NCBI RefSeq assembly: GCF_026745355.1
Contig: NC_079207.1
Coordinates: forward strand, 35,999,430-36,063,429
Reading direction: 5' to 3'
Source: Beta vulgaris subsp. vulgaris
Taxonomy: Eukaryota > Streptophyta > Magnoliopsida > Caryophyllales > Amaranthaceae
Length of the DNA: 64,000 bases
Position numbers and translations under genes: made by a program. The notes below the pieces were generated by a model that saw nothing but the letters and a program-made list of their open reading frames with translations, was not told the DNA's origin and made no database searches. Each line of letters starts with the position of its first letter. Within the stretch, counting starts at the first letter, position 1. Of the stretch, positions 13,094 through 24,039 are shown in pieces.

Positions 13094-13782
13094 TATGGTA
13101 TCAAGAGCTTTGGTGACATCCATTGAAGAAGGCCTTTCGAGCTTTCATCCAGTTCATACTATTGCTCGAAATTTTTTCCTTTAAGGGGGAGTATTAGATC
13201 TTCAAGAAAGTCTTAAAGATCAAATCTTTTTTCCAAGATTTTTGATTTTTCACAAAGTTTCATCGAAGGACATCATTATTCATTGTCAAGTGGTGAAAGA
13301 AAATCATCCAAGATCCACAAAAACATCCAAGAAAAAAACCTTCCGTAACAGCCAGTTTTTTGGGGTAAATTTGAGAGCTTCGTTCTCCCACCTCCAAACG
13401 AATTTTTGGGTGATTCTTGATCCTAAATTGGACTACTATTTGTCTACTTTGCTATCCTAAAATTTCGTAAGGTTTGAAGTTGATTTGGTATATGTTCGAG
13501 ACTGATCTTTCGAATTGGTCAAAAACCGGGTTAATCTGGCACAGTGTTGCGAGATTTAAAACTGCAAACAATTGGCTTTGAATTTTTCAATGAAATTTTG
13601 GTCGAGTGTTGCAGACACATAGATCTAGGTCCTGGAAGAATTTTACGTGATTTCGAGTTGTTTTGCCTGGTATTCTTCACTTTTACTTGCATCAAAGTTC
13701 TGGGCAGTTTACAGGCAAATTAATGGATCAAATCTCCGGGAATGGCAAAATCCGTGGACGAATTTTTTCAAGAAGGGGAGTA

Positions 13783-14492
13783 TGATGCATGAGATGATGT
13801 GGATACTTGTTCTTGGATACTCTTGAGGCATGATTTCAAATAGAAGTGTGTAGAGTTCTAGTTATGTTAGAACTCATATCTTTATTGCTTTCCTAGTTCT
13901 ACTTGTATTAGGAATCATGGTTTTGCCTACGTTCTTAAAACGATGGATTTTACATGATTCAAAGAGTCTAGAGAGTCTAGGACTTAGGGACTTGTCCTAA
14001 GCCTATTAGGGTTATAGTTTATTATGTTTTCCTAGTAGCATTAGGTTATTTCTTTCCTACTAGGATTAGCATAATTAAACTAGTATAAATAGAGTCTATG
14101 TAGTTCATATTTAGATGGTGAATATAATAATTTTGTGAGTTTGAGTGTTTACCCAAATCCTCTTGAGTGCTGGTGGCTTAGCCTTTACGCATTCAAAACC
14201 CTTAGATTTATTCCTTGTGGTGGCTTAGCCTTTATCATTGAATAAACTAAGTACTATCCAGTTTTGTTTTGTTTAGTTGGTGGCTTTGCCTTTATGCTAA
14301 TCAAACAATTCGAACCTTTTATGTTATTCTTGGTGATTAAATTCTTTATGGAATTGACATAAAAGCCTATCCAACCCTTAGTTTGATATTCGTGGTGATT
14401 AAATTCTTTATCGAAAATCAACTAAGCACAATCCTTTATTTCTGTTAGCTTCCGCACTTGTAATTTAGTCTTTTAGAAGATTAAATACATCA
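13783..14492 (+). mobile_element. Array LTR 10, the terminal LTR, with a divergent 3' end
   Basis: It shares the 3 bp loss with LTR 9. Its last ~40 nt differ from all the others: after CCGCACTTGTA it reads ATTTAGTCTTTTAGAAG before rejoining the common ATTAAATACATCA end. Unique sequence follows from 14493, so this is the right edge of the array. The candidate target duplication (ATAAG, 14493-14497) cannot be checked because the left edge is outside the window. Confidence 0.87.
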
Positions 14493-15906
14493 ATAAGCCA
14501 AGGGGCGAGTTACGGTGTCCTCCTGTAAGATTATTTTTCAACCCTTCATTTATCAAAAAATGCTAATTATTCAATTCCTTCTTGATCTATATTTATGTGT
14601 AATAACTAATAAGGAAACTTAAGATTGCCTAACTTAGAATAAGATGTTATATACACATAAAATATTTCCCAAAAAAATATGCTTAAAAAGAGATATTTTT
14701 GATTGAAAATTAAACTAATCTAACTAAAGTAAGTCCAAACAATTTAAAAGTAATAACTTACAAAGTTTCTTTCTAACTAATATTTCAATTGCTATCACAA
14801 TTTCAAAGAACATAATACATTAACATAAACATACCAAAAAAAAGGAGAGAGTCTCATCTTTTTATTTTTTGCCTTTTATAATTGTCTTATGTGTCGATCA
14901 GGATAATTTATCATTTTTTTAACTAAAGGCTCATAGCGGTCGTTTCTATTAGTTGGGATAATCCATCTCAATATTATTTATATGTTAATAACTCAAATAT
15001 ATCAAAGAAATAGGCTTATACCATCCAATTTCTCAATGTAATGTTACGCATTGAATTACACATATATCAAAGATATTAGCATATATCATCCAATAATATC
15101 AACTTATAGTACATTATGGTACACATTCATTTATCACATTGAAAAAAAGTTGTGAATGATCAAATTAAACTACAATAAAATAGTATAAGTGCATTTAGCC
15201 TTTTACTGTCGATATTAATGTTAATATGTCTTCGCACTCATCGCGTGCATATGAAACTAGCAAGTGGGTAATAAGTAAAGTTCTATATTAATAAAAAAAA
15301 ATACATAAAATTAGGTAAAAATAGGAGACTTACAATTGAAAATATAAATTGATGACTAAAGTAATTTTCATACAATTATAAAGCAAAGGTTGAAAGAGTT
15401 TCTCACTATCAATTTAGAATTTCAAATAACATGCATTAACAAACCATAAAAGAATTAAGAAATTTAGAGAATATTCATTTTTTTTCATTTTTTTGGCCCT
15501 CACAATTAGTTGTGATGATAAATAATTACGGAGATAAACTAAAATCATCAGATAATATCAATTTATAATTCATGGATTATGCTATATGCAGCCCTTAGAG
15601 CTGCATATATGAAATAAATACACTACCTAAAATAAAAAGAACGAAGTTGTGAATTTATGAAAAAATTATGCATCAACTGCTTAAAAGATCAATTAATGCA
15701 TTTTTTTCATTTTTAACTTCTTATATGCAACCCTAAGGGCTGCATATAACTTTTCCCATAATTTGTAATTTATTGAATCACTATTCCTCACAGTATGCTT
15801 AAAAACCTCAATTATCCATTGAAATTAAATTGAACTAATACTCATAATATAAGCCTATAAAATATATGTATTTTTATAAGGGTGGGTTCATGGTTTGGGG
15901 ACGAGT
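14493..15906. other. AT-rich intergenic DNA without a recognised gene
   Basis: There is no credible coding frame. A short imperfect direct repeat built on ATATCAAAGA and CATCCAAT lies at about 14997-15095. The palindrome pair at 15583-15749 is listed separately. Confidence 0.6.
15583..15749. repeat. Pair of near-palindromes flanking ~110 bp (possible small foldback element)
   Basis: TATATGCAGCCC..., itself nearly palindromic, occupies 15583-15609, and a related palindrome (TTATATGCAACCCTAAGGGC...) occupies 15721-15749. Together they would bound a ~167 bp element. No target duplication was resolved. Confidence 0.4.
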
Positions 15907-16239
15907 GCAGACCTCTATTTTGAGAGGTCTTCGAGCGGGGGAGGTAGTTCGTCCTCTAGTTGCACTCCTTTCATGTTTTCTCAGTTGTTTGCGAGGTTCG
16001 AGAAAGAGAGAGCCGAGTTGTAAAGAGAACGTGAGCGGATACAGAAGGAGAGAGAAGAGGAACGCCTCGCCAGGCAAATGGAGAGAGAGGAGGAGCGCAT
16101 AGTGCATAAGGAGTACCTGGCACAGATGAGGGCGACTATGGAGACCTACAGCCAGATGATGAGCCAGTGTGGTGGTTCCTTCCCCTTTACCGGGCCTCGA
16201 GACCCCCCCACCGGCGGTGGTGATGCGTTTGCGACTTAG
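15907..16239 (+). pseudogene. C-terminal relic of a CACTA (En/Spm-type, Ptta) transposon protein
   Basis: One frame reads through a Ser/Gly-rich linker, then FMFSQLFARFEKERAEL, a TAA stop at 16021-16023, then a strongly charged Glu/Arg coiled coil (ERERIQKEREEERLARQ), then YLAQMRATMETYSQMMSQ and a Gly-rich tail ending at the TAG at 16237. A coiled coil ending in a Gly/Pro-rich tail is typical of the C-terminus of plant Ptta/En/Spm proteins. Position just inside a CACTA-like 3' terminus supports this. The upstream parts of the gene are missing and the in-frame stop shows it is dead. The family assignment is from memory of the domain pattern and would need a profile search. Confidence 0.6.
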
Positions 16240-16399
16240 GCTCCTACGATTGCTTACAATATCTATCTTGTATATATTTCGGACGTGAGAACATATAATT
16301 TAGTTAAGACTGTTAACTTATGTTTATGTATGTATGAATTTATGTTAGTGTATGTATGAATTTCTAATTAATGCAAACAGGTCATTAGTGCAGAATTCG

Positions 16400-16862
16400 G
16401 CGCATTAACGGATGGCTTGAGTATATTTTGTTGGAAAATGAAACAGGTTAAAAACTATTCAAATACAATTAGCGTTATTTTCAAAAGAAAAAAAAAAACA
16501 ATTAGCGTCCGCCATGTGAAATTAGCGTCCGCTCTATGCAAAGTGAATCTCACCAGAAGTCGAGTAATTAGCGACCGCTTTTTGCAAATTAGCGTCCGTC
16601 GTAACGGATGCTAAATAGCGTATGCTACTGCTGCGGACGCTAAATAGCGTCTGCAGCCTTTGCAGACGCTATTTAGCATCCGAAGCCTTAGCAGACGCTA
16701 AACTTCAGAAATCAGATGCTAAATTTTTAGCGACCGCTTATCGGACTCTAATTGAAGTATTAGCGACCAGGGGTTTTGCATCAGACTTTTAGCGTCCGTT
16801 GAAGATCCCACATTTTTAGCGTCTGATTTTTGCGGACGCTAAAGGCTGACATTCTTGTTGTG
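16400..16862 (+). mobile_element. CACTA transposon 3' terminus with subterminal repeats
   Basis: About sixteen copies, in both orientations, of a motif near TTAGCGTCCGC (variants GACCGC, GTCTGC, ATCCG) lie between 16459 and 16845. The block ends TTCTTGTTGTG at 16862, the complement of CACAACAAGAA and close to the CACTACAAGAA terminus of CACTA elements. TAC at 16863-16865 could be half of a 3 bp target duplication; no 5' end was found. Confidence 0.7.
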
Positions 16863-16865
16863 TAC

Positions 16866-17378
16866 TACAATTATAAACAAAGTCTTAACTACAAAACCAA
16901 TTGTAGAAGAACGATGTTCATCAAGTATAACTACATTGGTTATTTTATACCCATATGGTTCAAAAACAAAGAAAGGAAGTGCAAGAAATCAAAAGTCATT
17001 TTGAGAAGATGAAAAAAAATAAATTCCAAGAACTAAACTGAAATTGGTACCATAATTACTCCAAATGCTAGGTTATTTTAAGTTATTTTTTCATGTTGTC
17101 TTTTCTATTTGACATTCTAGATTTGTAAAAAAATTATTTCTTCGTTTATATTAGAAACCAAAATAATGCTCAATTAAACTTAACTAATTATAGAATAACA
17201 CTAACTAATGTATTGAATATGTTAACTAAAAAAACAATGGAAGTCTACATAAAGACAACTCTAAACTATTGTGCTAAAATACTTAACAAATTCGCCAAAA
17301 AGATTAACTAATTCACCAAAATATTATCGTGAGAATTTGTGAGACGCACTCCGTGTTCTAAAAATATATATCTCTTGG
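16866..17378. other. Intergenic AT-rich DNA, nothing recognised
   Basis: No coding frame, no clear repeat. It forms the left flank of the chromovirus insertion. Confidence 0.6.
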
Positions 17379-17383
17379 GCTGG

Positions 17384-19934
17384 TGTAATCCCCCACAATT
17401 TTAAAGAATTTTTATAAATATATTTAAGTATTTATATAGTTGTATTTAAATCCAAATGAGTTTGGGAAAATGCTTTGACTTTTAGATAGGGTTGACTATT
17501 TTAAATGTCAAATGAAATTATTTTTCATGGCTTAATAAAATTAGATATATTTTAATTAAGCATGTTTAAATAAAATTTTTAAATATTAAAAGTATATTGA
17601 AAAGGAAGTTTAATGGAATCGAAAATCCAAAAAGGGATAAAAAGGGAAAGAGTCATTTGATGACTAAAGTCTTAAATTGTCCATCTTATTAGTCATCAAG
17701 TTTCATTAAACATAATCTCTTTTCCTAAGCCCATAAAGAAAATCCTTTATATAAATATCCTAAAAACCCAAATTATTTCACCCTACACATTATTTTCTCT
17801 CAATTAACACGTCACTTTCTCTCTCTTAACTTCTTCGACTTTTTCTCTCTCCTCTTCGTGCGCCATTGACGTTCTTTTCTCTCAAAGTTCGTTTCTTCTT
17901 CTTCAAGTAACCTTTCTTGTTCAACAAGAAACGTTACAAACCTTTTCAAGAACCGAAATTTCTGACCGCCGATCCCCTTGCTGCTGTTGTGCTGTCGGCG
18001 CCAGTTTTGCCTCCATTGTTGTCGGTTGTTTTCTTTCTTCCTTCCTAAGATTCCATTAAAAGACTAGTTTTTATGTTATTTTATTATTATTTATCATGTT
18101 TGCTAATTAAATTACTGTTTCATATACACATATATTTTCGGTCATCATGATTATTATTATAATAAATTTCAGATTTATTATATTGAGTTTATTTTTAGTT
18201 TTAATCATAGAATTAAGAGTTTTTAGGGTTTTTAATTTCTAAAAACTAAAGTTATATATTATAAAGTATGAGATTTATTTAGTACGTAATTTTAAATACG
18301 TTATATATGTTTCGAGGATGGTTATTAAATTTTGTAGGTGCTGTAATTTCAGAAAAGAATGATTTATGGAGTTTTTAAGGATTTTTAATCGCTAGAATAG
18401 TAGTACTATACTAGGAATTAAAAATGACTTAAGTTTGGAAATTAAAAACGATTTTTAAAACGTGTTTTAAGGGGTTTTGATCGTTTTAAAGCTGCTGTAA
18501 TTTTTGGTTCAAGTTATTAATATTAGTCATTTCATTTTCTAGGCGGAGATTACGTTGTAGGAGACTTTTAACGACTTAAAAGTGGCCTACAGGCTAGTGT
18601 ATACAAGGTACGTACATTATTTACGTGCTATATGGTTTAGAAGCATGTTCTAAGAGTATTTTAATATTAGTATCATGTATAGGAACCTATTTGTTCATAT
18701 ATGTGAATGCTAGAATTTATTTTACATGTTATATGCCTGTGTGCAGCATGTGATCTAAAAGTTATTATGTTATCAGATTATAAATGTTTGTATGGAATGA
18801 TTGATGCAAGCATGTTAAGTTAGTTTATTTATTAATTCGTGTACGAATTAATATAAGTTAAAGTAAATCATGTATTACATGTATTCTTTGAGTATTATTT
18901 ATTATCTTATGAGGGTCGTGGTCCTGTGGACCTTATTTGGTAAGCTACAAGTTATACCTATATAAAGGTAATGTTTATTATTGGCTAGGTTCAACAAGTA
19001 AGTTAGAAAAGAATAAAAAGGAGTTAAAGGAGTCTTGGTTGATAAGTTGTGATCACTTGTTAATCCGAAGATAAAAGAAATTATGTTATGACTGTTTGGT
19101 TATTAATTATGTGTTACTTGCTTGTTTGTGTCAACACAAGTAATAAGATGTAATTAATGTAAAGTGCAACGAGAATAAGTTATAGACTTTAGACTAGTGC
19201 ACGTCTAGAGTTGGACACTAAGGGTTGGAGTACATGGTGAGCGTGCCATGGGCTCTTCTAGGAATGGATTGATCACCATCCCTCTTTCAGTTCAAAGGTT
19301 CCTCGATATCGCAGGTCATTTTTGGAATATGTGGTAGCTCCCGTATTTCATATTTTTAGATAATCGTCTAATAACTATTCCATTTAAAGAAAGAAATAAT
19401 GTTTAGAGTCTAGTTCAGTGTAGTTGTCTGCAGATTATTATATGCTTATATTATTATTTATCCATGTATGTTATTTTTGTAGTATCATGTTTAGGATTAT
19501 TTATGTCTGATATGTAGTATTCAGATTTGCTGATTACGTGCTTGTTTGTGTGTGTGATCATGGCTTTGCCTATTGATCCTGTGATGATCCTTCTGGTGAG
19601 CAGAGTCAGGGTTGCATTGACATTACAGGTTCGCAGATGCATCTCATTGGGAATCTGGAATGGAGAGACTATTTATATACATAGCGTAGTTAAGTTGTTT
19701 TCGTAGGAACAAGTTATTTCAGATATTAGTTTATTTGAGTTAGTGTGTTTTAGTTTCAGACACTTGTCATTTATTTAATAAGTTTTAATAAAGTTGGTTT
19801 TTAGTAAATTGTTTTCCGCTGCAAAATTCTGAGTATGCCGATACGTTATCACACGGGCGATAATGCCTGGGTAATTCTCTAAGTTTTATATTATAAAGTT
19901 ATTTCTAGAAAGAGAGAATTATCGTGGTGTTACA
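17384..19934 (+). mobile_element. 5' LTR of the chromovirus (2551 bp)
   Basis: It begins TGTAATCCCCCAC and ends GGTGTTACA. A TATA-like box (TATATAAATA) is at 17748-17757. A CT-rich, then GC-richer leader (about 17810-18040) follows it. The 3' LTR aligns throughout, with many single-base length differences. Confidence 0.92.
17748..17757 (+). promoter_or_regulatory. TATA box of the chromovirus 5' LTR
   Basis: TATATAAATA lies about 365 nt inside the LTR, upstream of a CT-rich leader. The equivalent box is at about 26018 in the 3' LTR. Confidence 0.5.
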
Positions 19935-21600
19935 AAGTGGTAACTGGGAGCTTTAGGTTAGTTTAAGACTTATGGGCGCCTCACTAACTAGCTAGCTAGC
20001 TTACTAAGTTATTTAGCTTATTAGTTATTTGAAGGAAATCTTAGAATTGCTCCTACGTATTCATTTCGAAAACTTAGACATAGAGTATATTTTTTTTTTA
20101 GAACCAAAAATCTTTTTTTTTCATATACCGAAATTTTTTTTATTGGAAATCTTGAAGGTTCGAAATTTTTCGGAAATGCATGGACTCGAAATTTTTTTTT
20201 TCTCTCGAATATTAAGTCCGAAATTTTTTATTATTATTTGTCGAGTCGAAAAAAATTTTCCGAAAATTCAGAGGTTCGAATTTTTTTTTTATTCGAAATT
20301 TTTTTTCAGGCACTTAAGTAATATTATTTATAAAAGTGTCTGCATTATTTTTCATGCCTTTAAAGTTTATAGTATTGCATTGTGAGAATGGGTAGTATAG
20401 GAAGGACATATAAGATAGCAACATTATATGCTTGCATTAGAAAGTTAGTTCAGCATCATTATTATTTTCTTCCCTGCAAATAGTGCATATTGTCTTTTCT
20501 TCCTGTGATGATGCATTACACTATTATACTTTCCTGTTATGATGCATGAACATTATTTTCCTTCCTGCTAACTGTTTACATTTTCTTGCCTGCAAAGTGT
20601 TATATGTTCATGCCTTTTTTTTTATTTACCCCTATTATCTTGTGGGAACACGTTAGAGAGAGTGCTAAACCACTATGGTTTATTGTGTTGTAAATCTCTA
20701 ACCATGTCTGTCAGGCAAGTTAATAGAGTAGGAAGTCTATCATAACCAAATTGTATTGAGTGATGATGAGAATGTTCGATGTCATGAGCCTGGAAGTTAT
20801 AGTTACACTAGCTTAGAGAGCATTATGTGTTATGTGTTAAAAGTAGACATCCCTGTTAGCGATATATGAAGTAATTCAAGAGTTTGATCATACTAGAGCG
20901 CAAACCTGAAAGGACATCTACAATATTACTTGGAGACCATATTTGAGCGATGTGAATGTTTTAGAGATGGATGAAAATGGACATCACTCCAAAAGGATTC
21001 GAAGATCTACTAGATCTAGGAATTCAAGTTATTATTATTACTATTATTATTATTATTATTATTGAAGACTTTGGAGACTTTGAAGATGAAATGTTTACTC
21101 CATAAAAGTATAAAGGAAATAAGGATGAGAATGATGGTATAATTCCATAGAGTATTTATTTATGCTTTAAGATAAGTTGTTGGAAGTAGTCAAGCTACAA
21201 TGGGTTAAATTTCCTTATTCTGATATTGTTGAGGAATAAGTTGGTTATTTTGGATTGGGAGAATATTCTTTATCGATTGAGGAATGAAATCTATTATTTA
21301 TTTATATGAGCGAGTAAGAATAATTTATTCTGGGCACGTGATGGGAAATATTTTTTTTTATTATTATTCTTTTCATCATGTGATTATATTCTTGCTTGTT
21401 TCTACTTGCACGTTGATGCGAATATACTTTACATGAACGATTATGTGATTATTAGAGAACATTTCATGTTGGAACTAGTGAAATTGTTTGTTGATGCGAT
21501 CTTTAATGATCAAATCAAATGTTGCCTTATTAGATGGACATATAAGTTATGCTGGCACCTAAAGTAGAGTTACGTTAAGTTTCAATCGCGAAGTAGAGTG
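19935..21600 (+). other. Primer-binding site and untranslated leader of the chromovirus
   Basis: TGGTAACTGGGAGC begins at 19938, a corrupted iMet-type primer site. The leader is AT-rich. Between about 20080 and 20310 it repeats CGAAA followed by 7-10 T residues about eight times. An ATT/ACT microsatellite lies at 21031-21063. No Gag start could be fixed. Confidence 0.6.
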
Positions 21601-22170
21601 TCAAACAACAATGATGCCTTAGCTTCTGCTATTCGCCTATTGGCAGAGAATTCGACTCAAGAAAGACCTGAGAGTCCCGATTTTGATGGGACATGTTTGA
21701 GAGATAGCTAAGATTAAACCGCCGTACCTTAAAGGGTAAGCTGACCCTATCCTCTTAGAGAGTTGAATTAGGGAGTTTGAAAAGATTTTTTTGGGCCGCG
21801 AACTGTCCTGAGAATATGAAACTTAAGTTATACTGTATCTGAAAGATGAGACTGACTTATGGTGGAAAGAGAATGAGACTAGACTTAGTATTATGAAGAG
21901 TTTATTGGGAATCCTTTATTGTGCTTTAAGAGAAAATTTTACCCTGCTTTTTGAGGAAACTAAAGGTCCAAGAGTTTATCAACCTTAGGATGAGAAGTAT
22001 GACTATCTCTAAGTATTATAGCAAGTTCATAGCATTGTCTAGATTTCCATTTGAGGTAATAACCATTGAGGAGTTAAAGGCTCAGTGATTTGAGCAAGGT
22101 TTGACTGAGGAAATTCAATTGGGTTTAGTAGATTTAAGTGTTTGATTGCCTATTAGTATTCCTATGGAGA
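21600..22170 (+). pseudogene. gag (retrotransposon Gag domain), degraded
   Basis: Broken frames carry successive Gag signatures of plant gypsy elements: a segment like ELREFEKIFLAANCPE, then LKYTVYLKDETDLWWKE, then FPAFLRKLKVQEFINL, then MTISKYYSKFIALSRFPFEV and a final EQGLTEEIQLGLV. This is the structural capsid protein that packages element RNA. At least three frameshifts and several stops interrupt it. The CCHC knuckle expected downstream is absent, probably deleted around 22140-22180. Frames were read by eye; the order and spacing match the family. Confidence 0.75.
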
Positions 22171-22183
22171 AATCATAAGGTGT

Positions 22184-22444
22184 ACCAAGTTGTTTAGAAA
22201 CCTGCCTTTGAAGATAGGAGGCTGTGTTTTTCCATCTGACTTAATAGAATTCAATTTGGGAGACCTAAATGTGATTCTTGGGATAAACTGGTTGAGTCTT
22301 TACAAGGCTAACATTGATTGTGAGATTCAAAAGGTAGTGTTGAGAAACCCTTTGGGAAAATTGACCTCTATAGACGTTTGGGAAACCAAGAATTTGGGTT
22401 ATCTCTGCTATGCAAGTGCAGAAGTTGATGAGAAAGGGGTGTGA
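22184..22444 (+). pseudogene. Aspartic protease, C-terminal half only
   Basis: The frame contains LPLKIGGCVFPSDLIEFNL and GDLNVILGINWLSLYKANID, the second half of a plant retropepsin; the family reads DVILGMDWL at the equivalent place. The catalytic D-S/T-G motif that should lie about 60 residues upstream is missing. The frame closes at TGA 22442-22444, whereas intact elements usually run on into reverse transcriptase. The product could not cleave a polyprotein. Confidence 0.8.
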
Positions 22445-22468
22445 GCTTATTCTTTGTAGCGTGCAGAT

Positions 22469-23345
22469 GTGAGTAAGGAAGCTGAGTTAAAACTTGAGGA
22501 TGTTCCAATAGTGAACGAGTTTATGGATGTATTTCCGAGTGAAATTTCAGGTATGCCGCCTGCAAGGGCTGTTGAGTTTACCATAGACTTAGTTCCTGGA
22601 ACTGCACCTATATCTAAGGCACCCTATAGAATGGCACCTCCTGAGATGAGTGAGTTGAAAGACAATTGCAAGAACTTTTGATAAAGGTTATATAGGCCTA
22701 GTGCATCACCTTGGGGAGCTCCTGTTTGTTCGTAAAGAAAAAGGATGGAGTATGAGGTTATGTATCGACTATAGGGAGTTGAACAATGTTACCATCAAAG
22801 AACAAGTACCCTTTGCCTAGAATAGATGACCTATTCGACAATTGAATGGAGCGAGTGTGTTCTCGAAGATTGACTTACGTTCGGATATCATCAATTGAGG
22901 GTAGCGATAAGGATGTACCTAAGACTGCCTTTAGAACGCGTTATGGTCACTAGAGTTCACTGTAATGCCATTTGGGTTAACCAATGCTCCTGCATATTTA
23001 TGGACTTGATGAATAGGATCTTTCATGAGTTTTTGATAAGTTCGTAGTGGTTTTCATTGATGACATTTTGATATATTCGAGGAATGAAACGAGCATGATG
23101 AACATTTGAGGATTATTTTGGAGACTTTGAGGAAGAACCAACTAATGCCAAGTTCTCTAAGTGTGAGTTTCGTTGGAGAAAGTAGCATTTTGGGTCATTT
23201 GTGTCTAAGGAAGGAGTCTCAGTAGATCCTGCTAAGATTCAAGCTGTGAGTGAGTGGCCAACTCCAAAGAGTGTGTCAGACATTAGGAGTTTCTTGGGTT
23301 TAGCTGGCTATTATAGGAGATTTGTGAGAGATTTCTCGAAGATAG
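22469..23345 (+). pseudogene. Reverse transcriptase of the chromovirus, frameshifted
   Basis: It begins near NEFMDVFPSEISGMPP and DLVPGTAPISKAPYRMAP, the usual entry to plant gypsy reverse transcriptase. It continues through pieces matching ASPWGAPV, MRLCIDYRELNNVTI, FSKIDLRS, MPFGLTNAP and the catalytic FIDDIL box (23053-23070), then [16 protein letters not shown]. Both catalytic aspartates are still encoded. Roughly ten single-base deletions, many in runs of two to four identical bases, shift the frame. The enzyme would copy element RNA into DNA inside virus-like particles. Confidence 0.88.
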
Positions 23346-23860
23346 CAAGACCTATGACAATTTGATGAAAAAGGAGTCAAGTTTGAGTGGAATGAAAGTG
23401 TGAGGAAGCTTTCAGATCTTGAAGGATCGTTTAAACTCGCACCTGTTTTAACCCTACCTGATGGAATGAGGGATTTGAGGTCTATAGTGATGCTTCGAAA
23501 AATGGTTTGGGTTGTGTGTTCAACAGAATGGTAAGGTAATAGCTTATGCGTCGCGTCAATTGAAACCTTATGAGGCTAATTACCCTACCCATGATTAGAG
23601 TTAGCTCCATAGTGTTTGCATTGAAAATTTGGAGACATTATCTTTATGGAGCAACTTGTAAGATATTTACAGACCATAAGAGCTTGAAGTACATTTTACC
23701 CAAAAAGACTTGAATATGAGCAGAGAAGATGGCTAGAGTTGATTAAGGATTATGACTAGACATCCAGTATCATGAGGGGAAAGCAATGTGGTGCTGACGC
23801 CTTGAGTAGGAAATCGAGTCATAGCTTGAGTACTTTGATAGTCCCTGAGGAGTTGTGTGA
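23346..23860 (+). pseudogene. RNase H domain of the chromovirus, frameshifted
   Basis: Fragments read [61 protein letters not shown] and a final GADALSRKS. They are in the order of the RNase H and connection region of gypsy elements, which degrades the RNA strand of the hybrid. The SDAS and TDHKSL positions carry the expected acidic residues. Several frameshifts and stops occur. Confidence 0.82.
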
Positions 23861-24039
23861 GATATGCAAAGGTTGAGCTTAGAAATTTTAAATCCTGGGG
23901 AAAGTGAGGCTAGACTTAGTAATCTTTCTTTGGGTGTGTCAGTTTTCGACGAGATTATTGAGGGTCAAGTTGGGATGAGCACCTAGCAAGATCAAGGAGA
24001 AAATGAAGCAAGAAAAGGAAGTAGACTTCAAGATTCATG

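Larger units (their letters stand above)
1..14492 (+). repeat. Tandem array of a non-coding LTR retrotransposon unit (~1400 bp period, neighbouring units share LTRs)
   Basis: The same landmark (CCTAAGCCTATTAGGG) recurs at 1, 1402, 2798, 4197, 5596, 6996, 8396, 9797, 11197, 12597 and 13996, so the period is 1396-1401 bp. Each period has retrotransposon anatomy. An LTR of about 710 bp begins TGATG and ends CATCA. It is followed by a tRNA-iMet-like primer site (TGGTATCA-A-GAGC), an internal domain of about 689 bp, and a purine tract (AGAAGGGGAGTA) directly before the next LTR. The order is LTR-int-LTR-int, with ten internal domains and eleven LTRs. Units differ almost only by 1-3 nt indels. No gag or pol is present, so amplification in trans or by recombination is inferred. 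The array starts outside the window and ends at 14492. Confidence 0.93.

Noticed and set aside
7642..13460. Identical 72-codon frames at 7642, 9043 and 13242 as a conserved small protein
   Set aside because: They start with TTG, lie in the array internal domain, and are broken by indels in the other units. Identity reflects the repeat, not selection.
1..14492. A classic centromeric or subtelomeric satellite
   Set aside because: The unit has complete LTR, primer site and polypurine anatomy, so it is retrotransposon-derived. Chromosomal position cannot be judged from this window.
15874..16107. Minus-strand frame of 77 codons
   Set aside because: It is the antisense shadow of the CACTA coiled-coil relic.
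20029..20385. 118-codon Phe/Ile-rich frame
   Set aside because: It is a translation of repeated T runs in the chromovirus leader, with no domain.
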